DNA of 55,761 nucleotides from Fusicatenibacter sp. (GCA_017887445.1 JAGHIA010000023.1:1-55761), one strand, 5' to 3'. Positions 32,339 through 41,348 are shown, counted from the first letter of the stretch. The notes: generated from the sequence alone by a model not told the origin. Translations and numbers: made by a program.

Positions 32339-33667
32339 TTACTGCTCCTTCTCTTTTCTTTCCCGGATAATAAACCGGAGGGATGTACCTTTGAAACCGA
32401 ATGCATCCCGGATCCTGTTCTCCAGATAACGGGTGTAGGAAAAGTGCATCAGTTCCTTGTCATTGACGAAGATCACAAAGGTCGGCGGCTTTACGGAAAC
32501 CTGGGTCATGTAGTAGATCTTCAGCCGCTTTCCACGGTCAGACGGCGGCTGCTGCATGGCCATGGCCTCCGTCAGAATCTCGTTGAGCACGCCGGTCTGA
32601 ATGCGCAGCGTCTGATTTTCCAGCACCATGTCGATGGTGTCAAACAGCTTCTGGGTCCTCTGTCCGGTCTTGGCGGAGATAAAGACAATCTCCGCGTAGG
32701 GCATATAGGAAAGCGTCGTTCTCACCTGCTCCGTAAAACGGTAGATGGTCTTGTCGTCCTTCTCCAGGGCGTCCCATTTGTTCACCGCGATGACGATGCC
32801 TTTTCCCCGGTCGTGAGCGATGCCGGCGATCTTGGCATCCTGCTCGGTGACGCCTTCCAGGGCGTCGATCATCATCACCACCACGTCGGCCCGCTCCACC
32901 GCGGACACCGTGCGGATGATGCTGTAGCGCTCCAGCTCTTCCTTGATCTTGTTCTTTCTGCGCAGTCCGGCCGTGTCAATAAAAACGTACTCCCGGTCAT
33001 TGTGGATGATGGTTGTGTCCACCGCGTCCCGGGTGGTTCCGGCGATGTCGGACACGATCACGCGGTTTTCACCCAGCAGCTTATTGACCAGCGAGGATTT
33101 GCCAACATTGGGTTTTCCGACAATGGCCACATGGGGGATTTCCTCTTCCTCCTCGGTCTGCGTCTGTTCCGGGAAATATTTTACCACCTCGTCCAGCATG
33201 TCGCCGATGCCCAGCTTGCCCGTGGCGGAGATAGGCATTGGCTCGCCGATGCCCAGGTTATAAAACTCGTAAACGTCCATCATCTGCCGTTCGAAGTTGT
33301 CCACTTTGTTTACGGCCAGCACCACCGGCTTCTGACTGCGGCGGAGCATGTCGGCCACCTTGGCGTCGGCGTCCACCAGACCCTGGCGTACGTCGGTGAT
33401 GAAAATGATCACATCCGCCGTGTCGATGGCGATCTGTGCCTGCTCCCGCATCTGGGACAGGATCACGTCCCGGCTCTCCGGCTCGATTCCGCCGGTGTCC
33501 ACCAGGGTGAAGGTGTGGTTCAGCCAGGTCACCTCTGCGTAGATCCGGTCCCTGGTCACGCCGGGCGTATCCTTGACAATGGAAATGTTCCCGCCTGCCA
33601 GCGAATTAAACAGGGTCGATTTCCCCACATTGGGACGGCCCACAATTGCTACAATCGCTTTGTTCAT
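32339..33667 (-). CDS. der: Ribosome-associated GTPase Der (EngA)
   Basis: Der is a tandem GTPase needed for 50S subunit assembly. The 442-residue protein has two G domains, with P-loops GRPNVGKST (residues 9-17) and GKPNVGKSS (about 184-192), DTGG and DTAG switch motifs, both NKxD motifs, and the C-terminal KH-like domain. Its first 62 bases overlap the end of the DUF512 gene in another frame. Its ribosome site AAGGAGAG lies inside that gene, so the two are translationally coupled. Confidence 0.98.
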   Translation of the reverse strand: MNKAIVAIVGRPNVGKSTLFNSLAGGNISIVKDTPGVTRDRIYAEVTWLNHTFTLVDTGGIEPESRDVILSQMREQAQIAIDTADVIIFITDVRQGLVDADAKVADMLRRSQKPVVLAVNKVDNFERQMMDVYEFYNLGIGEPMPISATGKLGIGDMLDEVVKYFPEQTQTEEEEEIPHVAIVGKPNVGKSSLVNKLLGENRVIVSDIAGTTRDAVDTTIIHNDREYVFIDTAGLRRKNKIKEELERYSIIRTVSAVERADVVVMMIDALEGVTEQDAKIAGIAHDRGKGIVIAVNKWDALEKDDKTIYRFTEQVRTTLSYMPYAEIVFISAKTGQRTQKLFDTIDMVLENQTLRIQTGVLNEILTEAMAMQQPPSDRGKRLKIYYMTQVSVKPPTFVIFVNDKELMHFSYTRYLENRIRDAFGFKGTSLRFIIRERKEKEQ

Positions 33668-35012
33668 ACATTACTCTCCTTTTATGTGTCAGTTCATTCT
33701 TTTCCATCAGCATGGCAAGAACCAGGTCGCTGCCCGGCTCGTCCACAACCTGCACCGGAACTTTCAGCCGGCGCTCCACTTCCTCCACGGTAATGTCGTC
33801 GAGAAAGACGTTCTCTCCCTCCCGGAGCATGTTGCAGGGAATCAAAAGCTTCTCCCCAAGCGCCTGGCCTTCCAGCTGGGCGATCAGATCCTGGCCGGTG
33901 ATCAGGCCGGACACAGTGATGCTCTCCCCGAAAAAGTCGTTGCGGACCGGGTATACCCGCACATGCACGCCGGGGTATTTTTCTTTCACTGCCGCAGCGA
34001 TGCTTTTCAGCGCCGGCGCCGCCAGCATACCAGTGGCCAGGGACAGCTCAAAGGTTCTGCCGTCGCCTTCCCTTGTCTCCAGTTCCTGGGCCACCTCATC
34101 TCTTAAAAGCCGCAGCATTCCCACACCGTTTTCCAGCTGCAGATAGCCGTCGTACACCTCTTCCGGCGGAAGCTCCTCCTCCGCCAGGAGATACCACTCG
34201 TCGCTGGCATGGATGAAATGCAGGCTCCAGATCTCATACAGCTTTTTCTGCCATTTGCGGATCACCTGCAGCACCTGCTTTGCGTCTTCCTTCGTGAACG
34301 GCTCCAGAGGATACAGACCCTCCCGGTAACGGCTCAGGCCCACCGGCACCACGGAAACGCTTTTCAGATGGGGCAGATATGCCGTCAGATCGGAAATGCT
34401 CCGCTCCAGCTCGGCCCCGTCGTTCAGTCCTTTGCAGAGGACGATCTGACCGTTCATCCCGATCCCTGCGTCAAAAAGTTTTTTTACCTTATTTAAGGCA
34501 TCCCCGGCGAAACGGTTGTGCAGCATTTTGCACCGGAGCTCCGGGTTGGTGGTCTGGAAAGAGATGTTGATCGGCTCCAGACGGTAGCGGATGATCCGGT
34601 CGATGTCCCGGTCGCTCATATTGGTCAGCGTCACATAATTTCCCTGAAGGAAGGACAGCCGCGAATCATCGTCTTTAAAATATAAGGTGGGACGCATGCC
34701 CGGCGGCATCTGGTCGATAAAGCAGAACACACAGTGGTTCCTGCAGGAGCGGTACTCGTCCATGAGACTGTTCTCAAAGACGATCCCCAGATCCTCATCG
34801 TATTCTTTGTCTATCTCCAAAAGCCATTCCTCTCCGTCCGCCCGTCGGATCCCAAGTTCCACATAGGTGTCGTTGATCAGAAACTGATAGTCAAAAATAT
34901 CCTCGATCTCCACACCGTTTACGGTCAGCAGCTCGTCGCCGGGGACAAGCTCCATCTCCTGTGCAATGCTGCCCGGCTCTATGCTTTTTATCTTATGACG
35001 GTTCTTTGTCAT
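33606..35012 (-). CDS. DUF512 radical SAM protein with PDZ-like N-terminus
   Basis: This 468-residue protein matches the DUF512 family: an N-terminal PDZ-like domain (about residues 5-60), a radical SAM cysteine motif [11 protein letters not shown] (about 90-100) and the C-terminal DUF512 domain. Its function is not established; its close link with der suggests ribosome or RNA modification. The C-terminal tail (after RVMYEQ) is encoded inside der and adds Cys-rich residues ([10 protein letters not shown]). In the +1 frame the gene would stop at TAA exactly at the der start, so the tail may come from a small indel. Confidence 0.9.
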   Translation of the reverse strand: MTKNRHKIKSIEPGSIAQEMELVPGDELLTVNGVEIEDIFDYQFLINDTYVELGIRRADGEEWLLEIDKEYDEDLGIVFENSLMDEYRSCRNHCVFCFIDQMPPGMRPTLYFKDDDSRLSFLQGNYVTLTNMSDRDIDRIIRYRLEPINISFQTTNPELRCKMLHNRFAGDALNKVKKLFDAGIGMNGQIVLCKGLNDGAELERSISDLTAYLPHLKSVSVVPVGLSRYREGLYPLEPFTKEDAKQVLQVIRKWQKKLYEIWSLHFIHASDEWYLLAEEELPPEEVYDGYLQLENGVGMLRLLRDEVAQELETREGDGRTFELSLATGMLAAPALKSIAAAVKEKYPGVHVRVYPVRNDFFGESITVSGLITGQDLIAQLEGQALGEKLLIPCNMLREGENVFLDDITVEEVERRLKVPVQVVDEPGSDLVLAMLMEKNELTHKRRVMYEQSDCSNCGPSQCGEIDPV

Positions 35013-35086
35013 TGTAGTCTTACCTCCGTCTGCTGCCCGGCGTTCCGCGCCGGAAACCGGCGCCGTTTTTGGACAGCCTGCTATCT

Positions 35087-35115
35087 ATAATAGCAACTAA
35101 ACTGCCAAAAAGCAA
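35087..35115 (-). promoter_or_regulatory. Promoter of DUF512-der-plsY-gpsA
   Basis: On the minus strand TTGCTT, a 17-nt spacer and TATTAT lie about 75 bp before the DUF512 start. Confidence 0.45.
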
Positions 35116-35134
35116 GGTTTCTTTCCATTTTCAC

Positions 35135-35164
35135 TTGACGTGCCTTGTTAAGGGATGTTATAAA
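35135..35164 (+). promoter_or_regulatory. Sigma-A-type promoter of prs
   Basis: TTGACG, an 18-nt spacer and TATAAA start transcription near 35171, about 115 nt upstream of prs. It is divergent from the DUF512 promoter. Confidence 0.6.
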
Positions 35165-35196
35165 TATCATGTAAAAAAATGTAGAAAACGCAAAAA

Positions 35197-35260
35197 CACG
35201 CAGGCCTTACGTTATCCTACGGTCTGTACAGGAAATGCACAGATCTGGCCGAACTGTTAC
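35197..35260. repeat. Cassette-B right part
   Basis: This is the end of cassette B: CGCAGGCCTTACG, the hairpin GGTCTGTACAGG / TGCACAGATC and the terminus CCGAACTGTTAC. It lies in the prs leader; the core and left half are missing. Confidence 0.78.
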
Positions 35261-35286
35261 AAAAACACTCATATTTGGAGGTTTCT

Positions 35287-36453
35287 ATGGCAAATTTAGA
35301 CTTACTGGAAAATTCGATTCCGGTGGCACCGTTAAAAATCGCAGCGTTAAAAGGCTGTGCGGAAATGGCAGATACCGTCAACCGTTATCTGGTAGAATTC
35401 CGTAAGGACCTTGTAAAACGCAATGCGAACGGCATCAACTGGTCCGGTTATGTGGAGGATTCCTACCTGATCGACTGCGACTGCCCCCGCTTCGGCTCCG
35501 GCGAAGCCAAGGGAAAGATCAACGAGTCCGTCCGCGGTGTCGATCTTTTTATTCTTGTAGATGTCTGCAACTACAGTATTACCTACAAAGTCTGCGGTTA
35601 TGAAAACCATATGTCCCCGGACGATCACTATCAGGATCTGAAGCGTGTGATCGCCGCGGCTACCGGCAAGGCGCACCGCATCAATGTGATCATGCCGTTC
35701 CTCTATGAGGGCCGTCAGCACAAACGTTCCAAGCGGGAGTCTCTCGACTGCGCGCTGGCGCTGGAGGAACTGATGAATATGGGCGTATCCAACATTATCA
35801 CTTTCGACGCTCACGACCCGCGGGTGATGAACGCGATTCCTCTTGGCGGTTTTGACAATTTCATGCCCACCTATCAGTTCCTGAAGGCGCTGATCAGCTC
35901 GGTGCCGGATCTGAAGCTGGACAACGATCATCTGATGATCATCAGCCCGGATGAGGGCGCAATGTCCCGCGCGGTGTATTTCTCAAATATCCTCGGCGTG
36001 GACATGGGTATGTTCTATAAACGGCGGGATTATTCCACCATTGTCAACGGAAAGAACCCCATCGTGGCCCATGAGTTCCTGGGCGATTCCATCCAGGGCA
36101 AGGACGCCATCGTTATCGACGATATGATCTCCTCCGGCGAGAGTATGCTGGACGTGGCCAAACAGATGAAGGAGCGCGGGGCGAACCGTGTGTTTGTCTG
36201 CACGACTTTTGGTCTGTTTACCGATGGTCTGGAGAAATTTGACGAGTATTACGAGAAGGGGTATATCAACAAGGTGATCACCACCGATCTGACCTACCGT
36301 ACACCGGAGCTGATCTCCAAGCCGTGGTATCAGCCGGCGGAAATGGGCAAGTATGTGGCCAGTATCATCGATACGCTGAATCATGATGTGTCGGTGGAGA
36401 AGGTGCGGTCTACCACCCAGAAGATCAATAAACTGCTGGCAAAGCATAGATAA
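35287..36453 (+). CDS. prs: Ribose-phosphate pyrophosphokinase
   Basis: Prs makes PRPP from ribose-5-phosphate and ATP for nucleotide, His and Trp synthesis. The 388-residue protein is longer than the classical 310-320-residue enzyme, with additional sequence mainly at the N-terminus, a form I associate with Lachnospiraceae. ITFDAHDPRVMN carries the metal-binding residues and the PRPP loop reads VIDDMISSGESM in place of the classical VDDMIDTGGT. TTTGGAGG precedes the ATG at 35287. The gene ends six bases before the giant hairpin H2. Confidence 0.95.
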   Translation: MANLDLLENSIPVAPLKIAALKGCAEMADTVNRYLVEFRKDLVKRNANGINWSGYVEDSYLIDCDCPRFGSGEAKGKINESVRGVDLFILVDVCNYSITYKVCGYENHMSPDDHYQDLKRVIAAATGKAHRINVIMPFLYEGRQHKRSKRESLDCALALEELMNMGVSNIITFDAHDPRVMNAIPLGGFDNFMPTYQFLKALISSVPDLKLDNDHLMIISPDEGAMSRAVYFSNILGVDMGMFYKRRDYSTIVNGKNPIVAHEFLGDSIQGKDAIVIDDMISSGESMLDVAKQMKERGANRVFVCTTFGLFTDGLEKFDEYYEKGYINKVITTDLTYRTPELISKPWYQPAEMGKYVASIIDTLNHDVSVEKVRSTTQKINKLLAKHR

Positions 36454-36459
36454 GCGGAC

Positions 36460-36729
36460 GGACCGGCGCAATGCCGCGCACCGTCGCCGCCGCCGGGAAC
36501 GCTGGCAGCAGCCGGAGGGCCGGGACGGCGGGGGACTGCATCGGTTCTCACTCCGGCGTTCGGACAAAACAGGGCGTAGTGTTCGCCCCCTTGGCAGGGG
36601 TCGGACACTACGCCCTGTTTTGTCCGCCCGTAGTCGCAAGAACTCGATTGCAGTCCCCCGCCGTCCTCGGCCCCTCCGGCTGCTGCGGCGTTCCCGGCGG
36701 CGGCGACGGCGCGCGGCATTGCGCGGTCC
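36460..36729. repeat. Giant GC-rich hairpin H2 (270 nt)
   Basis: The arms from GGACCGGCGCAATGCCGCGC (36460) to GCGCGGCATTGCGCGGTCC (36729) pair almost continuously for about 120 bp per side. Bulges lie near 36505-36525, an internal loop holds ACTCCGGC on the left and AGTCGCA on the right, and the tip CCCC / GGGG encloses TTGGCA. It starts six bases after the prs stop and lies between convergent genes. The inner core matches H1 with compensating changes. The 36454-36816 spacer holds no gene. Confidence 0.92.
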
Positions 36730-36744
36730 TGGTTGTGGGGGCGG

Positions 36745-36779
36745 GACAGAACTGTCACATTTGGACTGTGACAGTTCTG
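36745..36779. terminator. Hairpin between prs and pgeF, possible terminator
   Basis: CAGAACTGTCACA and TGTGACAGTTCTG form a 13-bp perfect stem with a six- to seven-base loop, followed on the plus strand by the T-rich GATTCTTGTTGTGTT. It could end prs, and perhaps pgeF from the other side. Confidence 0.6.
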
Positions 36780-36816
36780 ATTCTTGTTGTGTTATAAAAT
36801 GTCCCGTAATGTATTT

Positions 36817-37674
36817 TTATATTTGGGGGTCTATCCATAGGAAGGCGGCCAGGTTGCCGCGTTTGCCGGAGGTGGCGCGGTGGGAGAAGAGGGTTTTGGG
36901 GTTGCAGCAGGTGCAGAGGTTGGGAAGGTGGATGTGGGAGGCGGGGACGCCGGCGTGGAGGAGGTGGAGGCGGTTGGCTTCCCATAGGTTCAGTTGGTAT
37001 TTGTTGTTTGGTTTTTTGTAATAGATTGTTTTGTGGGTTTCGGGTGGGAAGGAGGCCGCGAACTGGCGGACGACGTCTTCGCTGACTTCGTAGCAGTCCT
37101 GGCAGATGGAGGGGCCTATGGCGGTCTGCAGGTCGGCGGGGTCGGTGTGGAAGGTCTTTTTCATGGCTTCGATGGTGGCGGCGGCCATGTTGTTTACGGT
37201 TCCTCTCCAGCCGGAGTGGGACAGGCCGATGGCCCGGTGTACCGGGTCGACGAAGTACAGGGGTACGCAGTCGGCGTAATAGGTGGCCAGTACCACGCCT
37301 GGGGTGTCGGTGATCAGGCCGTCGATGTCGTGAAAGGTGCGCGGGCGGGTGATTCCGCTGCCCCGGTCTGCTTCGGTGACGTGGCGGACGTTGGTGGTGT
37401 GGGTCTGGTCGGAGGTTACAATGTGTTCCGTTTGGAAACCGGCGGCGGCGGCAAAGCGGCGGTAGTTTTCGGTGACATGGGCCGGGTCGTCGCCGCGGGT
37501 GTAGCTGAGGTTCATGGTGCTCCAGATTCCTTCGCTTACGCCGCCTTCTCTGGTGGAAAAGGCGTTTTTGATGCCTGGCCATTGCTCCAGCTCCGGGTAG
37601 CTCAGCCAGGTGACGCCGTTGTTTTGATGAACCTGCGGCTTTGGCTCGTTTGGTTTTTTCCAGTAAAGTTCCAT
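36817..37674 (-). CDS. pgeF: Peptidoglycan editing factor PgeF / multicopper polyphenol oxidase family (YfiH)
   Basis: The YfiH/DUF152 family includes PgeF, which keeps peptidoglycan stem peptides correct, and purine nucleoside phosphorylases such as FAMIN; it was first labelled laccase. The 285-residue protein has the family metal-site motifs DQTHTTNV, YADCVPLYF and SHSGWRGT, with the Cys and His ligands kept, and IGPSICQDCYEV. Codon use is strongly C-rich at third positions compared with neighbours. It lies beside prs but convergent to it. Confidence 0.92.
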   Translation of the reverse strand: MELYWKKPNEPKPQVHQNNGVTWLSYPELEQWPGIKNAFSTREGGVSEGIWSTMNLSYTRGDDPAHVTENYRRFAAAAGFQTEHIVTSDQTHTTNVRHVTEADRGSGITRPRTFHDIDGLITDTPGVVLATYYADCVPLYFVDPVHRAIGLSHSGWRGTVNNMAAATIEAMKKTFHTDPADLQTAIGPSICQDCYEVSEDVVRQFAASFPPETHKTIYYKKPNNKYQLNLWEANRLHLLHAGVPASHIHLPNLCTCCNPKTLFSHRATSGKRGNLAAFLWIDPQI

Positions 37675-37789
37675 GTCTTTCTTCTCCCCTTTCTAAATCA
37701 GGTATAGCGCTCCACAGCAGTTCGGCCAGGGTTTTATGCATTAACCGTAACGATTCAGCTTCTGAATGAACACACTCATGTGCGATATG

Positions 37790-37817
37790 GCAACAGTTCA
37801 GCCTGCTGAACTGTTAT
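37790..37817. repeat. Palindromic repeat core
   Basis: GCAACAGTTCAG and CTGAACTGTTAT are near-perfect arms upstream of pgeF. A degenerate copy is at 37747-37770. Confidence 0.8.
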
Positions 37818-37827
37818 GTGATATCAT

Positions 37828-38181
37828 CTACCACTGATACGGAAAAGCATCCTGATACAGCACAATATGTTCCGGCGTTATGGCGATGACGTCGAAACGG
37901 CAGGGCGTATCCTCGGCAATCTGGTGGCGGAGCCGGTAATAGTCGGCCGTTTTGCAGATTTTTCGCTGTTTTCTTCTGTCCACAGCTTCTTCCGGACTCC
38001 AGACGGCGGTGTCTGTCCGGTATTTCACCTCGATAAATACCAATACGCCTGTATCGTCGGCGATCAGATCGATCTCCCCGTATCTGCTGTAGAAATTTTT
38101 TTCCAGGATCCGGTAACCTTGTGTTTCCAGGTACGCGGCCGCCGTCTGCTCGCAGGCGGTTCCCTGTTTTCGTAAATTCAA
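37828..38181 (-). CDS. YraN/UPF0102 family protein
   Basis: This small nuclease-fold protein of about 117 residues has the YraN signature YGEIDLIADDTGVLVFIEVKYR, which is the Holliday-junction-resolvase-like core with conserved Asp, Glu and Lys. The cellular role is unknown. It follows rnhB in the common Firmicutes order rbgA-rnhB-yraN. A TTG start at 38181 is preferred because AAAGGA lies before it and the protein then begins with the family-like NLRKQG; an ATG at 38208 without a ribosome site is the alternative. Confidence 0.9.
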   Translation of the reverse strand: MNLRKQGTACEQTAAAYLETQGYRILEKNFYSRYGEIDLIADDTGVLVFIEVKYRTDTAVWSPEEAVDRRKQRKICKTADYYRLRHQIAEDTPCRFDVIAITPEHIVLYQDAFPYQW

Positions 38182-38222
38182 TCTGTTTTCCTTTCTGCGT
38201 TTAAGCATATGTAACCGCTTGT

Positions 38223-38326
38223 GTAACTGTTCAGCCAGGTCTGCGCATTTACTGCATAGACCGTATGAAAAGGTGTTTCCGCACGAAATGCGCGAAAAAC
38301 CGGGATCTGCAGTGCTGAATCGTTAC
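38223..38326. repeat. Chimeric repeat (cassette B end joined to cassette A end)
   Basis: It begins with a core end and the cassette-B hairpin (AGGTCTGCGCA / TGCATAGACC, then GTATGAAAA). It switches to the cassette-A end (GGTGTTTCCGCAC, GCGCGAAAAA), and closes with GCTGAATCGTTAC. It is direct evidence that the two cassettes recombine. Confidence 0.8.
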
Positions 38327-38340
38327 GAAGATTTACCTGA

Positions 38341-39108
38341 TTACAGAAAATGTGTCAGGAATGTTTTTCTGTGTATCGGCGACGGGCCGTATTTCTTCAG
38401 CGCCTCGATGTGCTGCTCTGAACCGTAGCCTTTATTGGAAGCAAAACCGTACCCCGGCAGTTCCTGTTCGTAGGCTGTCATCATCCGGTCCCTGGTCACC
38501 TTGGCCACAATGCTGGCCGCGGCGATGGAAACACTCTTGGCGTCGCCTTTGATGATGGGGACCTGGAAGATATTCACGCCGGGAATGGTCACAGCGTCGT
38601 TGAGCAGAACGTCCGGCTGGATCGGGAGCTTGGCGATGGCCTCCCGCATGGCCTCGTAGGTGGCGCGGAGGATGTTGATCTCGTCGATCCTCGCCGGAGA
38701 AACGCAGCCGATGCCCACCGCCACGGCCTGCTCCAGGATCACGTCATACAGCTCTTCTCTTTTTTTCGCCGTCAGCTTTTTCGAATCATTGAGATAAAGG
38801 ATCTGACAGTCTCTGGGCAGGATCACTGCCCCTGCCACCACGGGCCCCGCCAGCGGGCCGCGGCCCACTTCGTCGATGCCGCAGACAAACCCTCTGGATT
38901 CATACTGTTTCTCATATGCCTTCATCTGTTCGGTCCGCTCTTTTTCCTTTGCCAGAGCTTCTTCTTTTTTCCGGTACTTGCCAATCAGGTTTTGAACGCC
39001 TGTCCGGCTGTCGTCCTGATACAGGGCATACAAAGAAGGCAGCTTCTCCTCAGACGCTGCCTCGAATTCTTCCCGGATTTTTGCGATTGGTTTCTGTTTT
39101 TCTTTCAT
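38341..39108 (-). CDS. rnhB: Ribonuclease HII
   Basis: RNase HII removes ribonucleotides from DNA and cuts RNA in RNA-DNA hybrids. The 255-residue protein has the GIDEVGRGPLAGPVVAGAVI motif near residue 77, carrying the catalytic Asp-Glu pair, followed by the YLNDSKKL, AAASIVAKVTRD and GSEQHIEALKKYGPSPIHR motifs. The N-terminal 70-residue helical extension is the substrate-binding extension seen in Firmicutes RnhB. Confidence 0.97.
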   Translation of the reverse strand: MKEKQKPIAKIREEFEAASEEKLPSLYALYQDDSRTGVQNLIGKYRKKEEALAKEKERTEQMKAYEKQYESRGFVCGIDEVGRGPLAGPVVAGAVILPRDCQILYLNDSKKLTAKKREELYDVILEQAVAVGIGCVSPARIDEINILRATYEAMREAIAKLPIQPDVLLNDAVTIPGVNIFQVPIIKGDAKSVSIAAASIVAKVTRDRMMTAYEQELPGYGFASNKGYGSEQHIEALKKYGPSPIHRKTFLTHFL

Positions 39109-39140
39109 TGATAAATTCCTCTGTGAACAGCAATTATATG

Positions 39141-39284
39141 GTAACAGTGCAGCGTTGCTGAACGATTACACGCTTCGCGGTGCGCAGAAACTGCATTTCA
39201 TGCAGTTTCTCGCTACAGGCCTTGGGATTTTCGCACATTCTGCGTGAAAACACCTCGCGGGATAATGGCAGGCCAAATTGGTAC
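39141..39284. repeat. Cassette-A repeat, full length
   Basis: A core (GTAACAGTGCAG / CTGAACGATTAC) is followed by cassette A with both hairpins. It ends in a mutated terminus, GGCCAAATTGGTAC. It separates rbgA from rnhB. Confidence 0.87.
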
Positions 39285-39302
39285 AACGATATTTCAACAG
39301 TT

Positions 39303-40142
39303 TTAAACACGTTCCAATGTGATTCTTCCCAGTTTTCCGCTGCGGAATTCATCCAGAAGGATACCAGAAGCTTTTGCGTAATCCAGGACGCCGCCTTTCT
39401 GGATACAGTTTCTATTTCCTGCGATCTGCTCCAGAATCTGCAGAGGTTCTCCGCTTTCGTCGGCCTGATACCGCTGTGCCAGGGTTTCCGGATATTCCTT
39501 TACCAGACAGCGGATCACTTCCAGCGCCAGCTCCTCGATATTCAGGATCTCGTCGTTGATGGAGCCGATCATCGCCAGGTGCAGTCCCACCTGCTGGTCC
39601 TCAAATTTCGGCCAGAGGATTCCGGGCGTGTCCAGAAGCTCCAGATTTTTGTTCAGGCGGATCCATTGTTTTCCTTTGGTCACGCCTGGTTTGTTTCCTG
39701 TTTTCGTGCAGGCTTTCCCCGCATAGGAGTTGATAAAGGTAGACTTCCCTACATTTGGGATTCCCACCACCATGGCGCGCACCGGACGGTTCATGATCCC
39801 ACGTTTTCTGTCTCTCTCAATCTTTTCCCGGCAGGCTTCCTGCACCACCGGCTGGATGCTTTTCAGACCCGCGCCGGAACGGGAATTGACTTTCACGGCA
39901 TAATACCCCTGCGCTTTAAAATGTTCCATCCACTTCTGATTCTCCCGCTCGTCTGCCAGGTCCGCTTTGTTCAATAAGATCAGGCGCGCCTTGTTTTTGC
40001 CAAGGGTATCAATATCCGGGTTCCGGCTGGAAACCGGCACCCGCGCGTCCACCAGTTCTATCACCAGATCGATCAGTTTCAGGTCTTCCTGCATCTGACG
40101 TTTTGCCTTCGTCATATGACCGGGATACCACTGATAATTCAC
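39303..40142 (-). CDS. rbgA: Ribosome biogenesis GTPase YlqF/RbgA
   Basis: RbgA is a circularly permuted GTPase that acts late in 50S subunit assembly. The 279-residue protein starts with the family MNYQWYPGHMTKAKRQMQED, has the G4 motif LNKAD (about 56) before the P-loop GIPNVGKST (about 127-135), and the DTPGILWPK G3 motif (about 174). The C-terminal RNA-binding part is present. It lies between lepB and rnhB as in Bacillus. Confidence 0.97.
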   Translation of the reverse strand: MNYQWYPGHMTKAKRQMQEDLKLIDLVIELVDARVPVSSRNPDIDTLGKNKARLILLNKADLADERENQKWMEHFKAQGYYAVKVNSRSGAGLKSIQPVVQEACREKIERDRKRGIMNRPVRAMVVGIPNVGKSTFINSYAGKACTKTGNKPGVTKGKQWIRLNKNLELLDTPGILWPKFEDQQVGLHLAMIGSINDEILNIEELALEVIRCLVKEYPETLAQRYQADESGEPLQILEQIAGNRNCIQKGGVLDYAKASGILLDEFRSGKLGRITLERV

Positions 40143-40179
40143 TGTATTCTCTCCTTTCTAAGTCCGTTGGTTACAGTTC

Positions 40180-40233
40180 GTAACGATTCAGCCAGCTGAA
40201 TAGTTACAACAGTTCTTCAGGACTGAACTGTTA
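40180..40233. repeat. Two adjacent palindromic repeat cores
   Basis: GTAACGATTCAG / CTGAATAGTTAC (40180-40207) abuts AACAGTTCTTCA / CTGAACTGTTAT (40208-40233). Both lie in the 100-bp space between lepB and rbgA. Confidence 0.78.
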
Positions 40234-40242
40234 TGTCCGTTC

Positions 40243-40809
40243 TCATCGGATCAGGCCAATCTCGGAAAAGGGCTCGGTACGGAACCAGATCTTTCCCACA
40301 ATGTTGTCCTCCAAAACCATTCCGATGGTCGTGTAACGGCTGTCTTCGCTGCTGTTTCTGTTGTCTCCAAGGACAAAATACTCATTCTTTGCCAGGGTGA
40401 TTGTCGTCTCCGCCTCCCCGGGATTTTCGATGGCCGGCATATCTTCCTCGGAATACACCTCCCCGTCGATGACCACCTGGCCTTCGTTGATCAGTATGGT
40501 CTCCCCCGGCAAGCCGATGATCCGCTTGATGTGCATACTGGAGCTGCTGTTGTCATTGAGACGAAAGGCGATCACATCCCCTCTCTTCGGAGATGAAAAG
40601 CGGTATGCGGCGGTGTTGATCAGCACCTGGTCGCCGGCCTCCAGCGTCGGCTCCATGGAACCCTCCTGGATCACAACACTTTTGCACATAAAGATAGAAA
40701 ACAACGCTGCCAGCAGAAGCGCTGCCGCAATCTCCACCACCCACAGCATCACGGAACGTATACGGTATTTATAGAAATGCTTTTTTACATACTGGTTTTT
40801 CATTTCCAT
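40243..40809 (-). CDS. lepB: Type I signal peptidase
   Basis: LepB removes signal peptides from exported proteins at the outer face of the membrane. The 188-residue protein has one N-terminal membrane helix (about residues 19-43), the catalytic serine in GSMEPTL, the general-base lysine in IKRIIGLPGE and the C-terminal GDNRNSSEDSR box. The single helix and short length are typical of Gram-positive enzymes. It follows rplS in the order rplS-lepB-rbgA. Confidence 0.97.
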   Translation of the reverse strand: MEMKNQYVKKHFYKYRIRSVMLWVVEIAAALLLAALFSIFMCKSVVIQEGSMEPTLEAGDQVLINTAAYRFSSPKRGDVIAFRLNDNSSSSMHIKRIIGLPGETILINEGQVVIDGEVYSEEDMPAIENPGEAETTITLAKNEYFVLGDNRNSSEDSRYTTIGMVLEDNIVGKIWFRTEPFSEIGLIR

Positions 40810-40837
40810 AGGATTTCTCCTTATTCTCAGATAGTTG

Positions 40838-40873
40838 TAAGGCCGGAGAAACCCCAGCGGTTCCTCCGGCCTT
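40838..40873 (-). other. Hairpin between rplS and lepB
   Basis: AAGGCCGGAG and CTCCGGCCTT, with further AACC / GGTT pairing, form a stable stem. No U-tract follows on the minus strand. It could be an mRNA processing or end-protecting structure that separates high rplS expression from lepB. Confidence 0.6.
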
Positions 40874-40912
40874 CCGTCAACGTCATGATGTATTACGTTC
40901 TTAACATTATTT

Positions 40913-40941
40913 GTAACCGTTCAGCCTTGCTGAATGATTAC
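40913..40941. repeat. Palindromic repeat core after rplS
   Basis: GTAACCGTTCAG and GCTGAATGATTAC lie two bases from the rplS stop codon. Confidence 0.8.
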
Positions 40942-40943
40942 CA

Positions 40944-41291
40944 TTATTTTACAAGCTCTTTGACCTTTGCAGCTTTTCCTACGCGCTGTCTCAGGTAGTT
41001 CAGTTTCGCGCGTCTTACTTTACCGCGTCTGATCACTTCTACCTTCTCCACGTTCGGGGAATGCAGCGGCCAGGTCTTCTCTACGCCTACACCGTTGGAT
41101 GTCTTGCGGACTGTGAAAGTCTCTCTGTTTCCGCCGCCCTGCTTTTTCAGGACTACGCCTTCGAATACCTGGATTCTTTCACGGTTTCCCTCTTTGATCT
41201 TTCCGTATACTTTTACGGTGTCGCCTACGCGGAATTCCGGAGCCTGTGCTTTTAACTGCTCGTCTTCGATCTTTTTGATAATGTCGTTCAT
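40944..41291 (-). CDS. rplS: 50S ribosomal protein L19
   Basis: L19 sits at the 30S-50S interface. The 115-residue protein is full length, with [20 protein letters not shown] near the start, [13 protein letters not shown] and the C-terminal [14 protein letters not shown]. It has its own strong promoter and an L19-type leader. It is separated from trmD, its usual partner, by an isochorismatase/DUF3795 pair. Confidence 0.98.
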   Translation of the reverse strand: MNDIIKKIEDEQLKAQAPEFRVGDTVKVYGKIKEGNRERIQVFEGVVLKKQGGGNRETFTVRKTSNGVGVEKTWPLHSPNVEKVEVIRRGKVRRAKLNYLRQRVGKAAKVKELVK

Positions 41292-41310
41292 TTTTTTCTC
41301 TCCTTTGCTT

Positions 41311-41348
41311 TGGATGTTCTTAATGCCTTTCGCAACAGCGGACCATCT
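41311..41348 (-). promoter_or_regulatory. L19 leader-like RNA element
   Basis: On the minus strand GATGGTCCGCT and AAGAACATCC bracket a small stem just before the rplS ribosome site. This resembles the Firmicutes L19 leader, thought to mediate autoregulation by the protein. The match is from memory of the consensus. Confidence 0.55.

Noticed and set aside
36460-36729. H2 as an ordinary intrinsic terminator
   Set aside because: The stem is many times longer than needed, has no U-tract and contains a conserved internal loop shared with H1. A separate short hairpin at 36745-36779 fits the terminator role better.
36755-37741. A 328-codon Arg/Pro/His-rich frame on the minus strand
   Set aside because: It is the out-of-frame shadow of pgeF, produced by its C-rich codon use.
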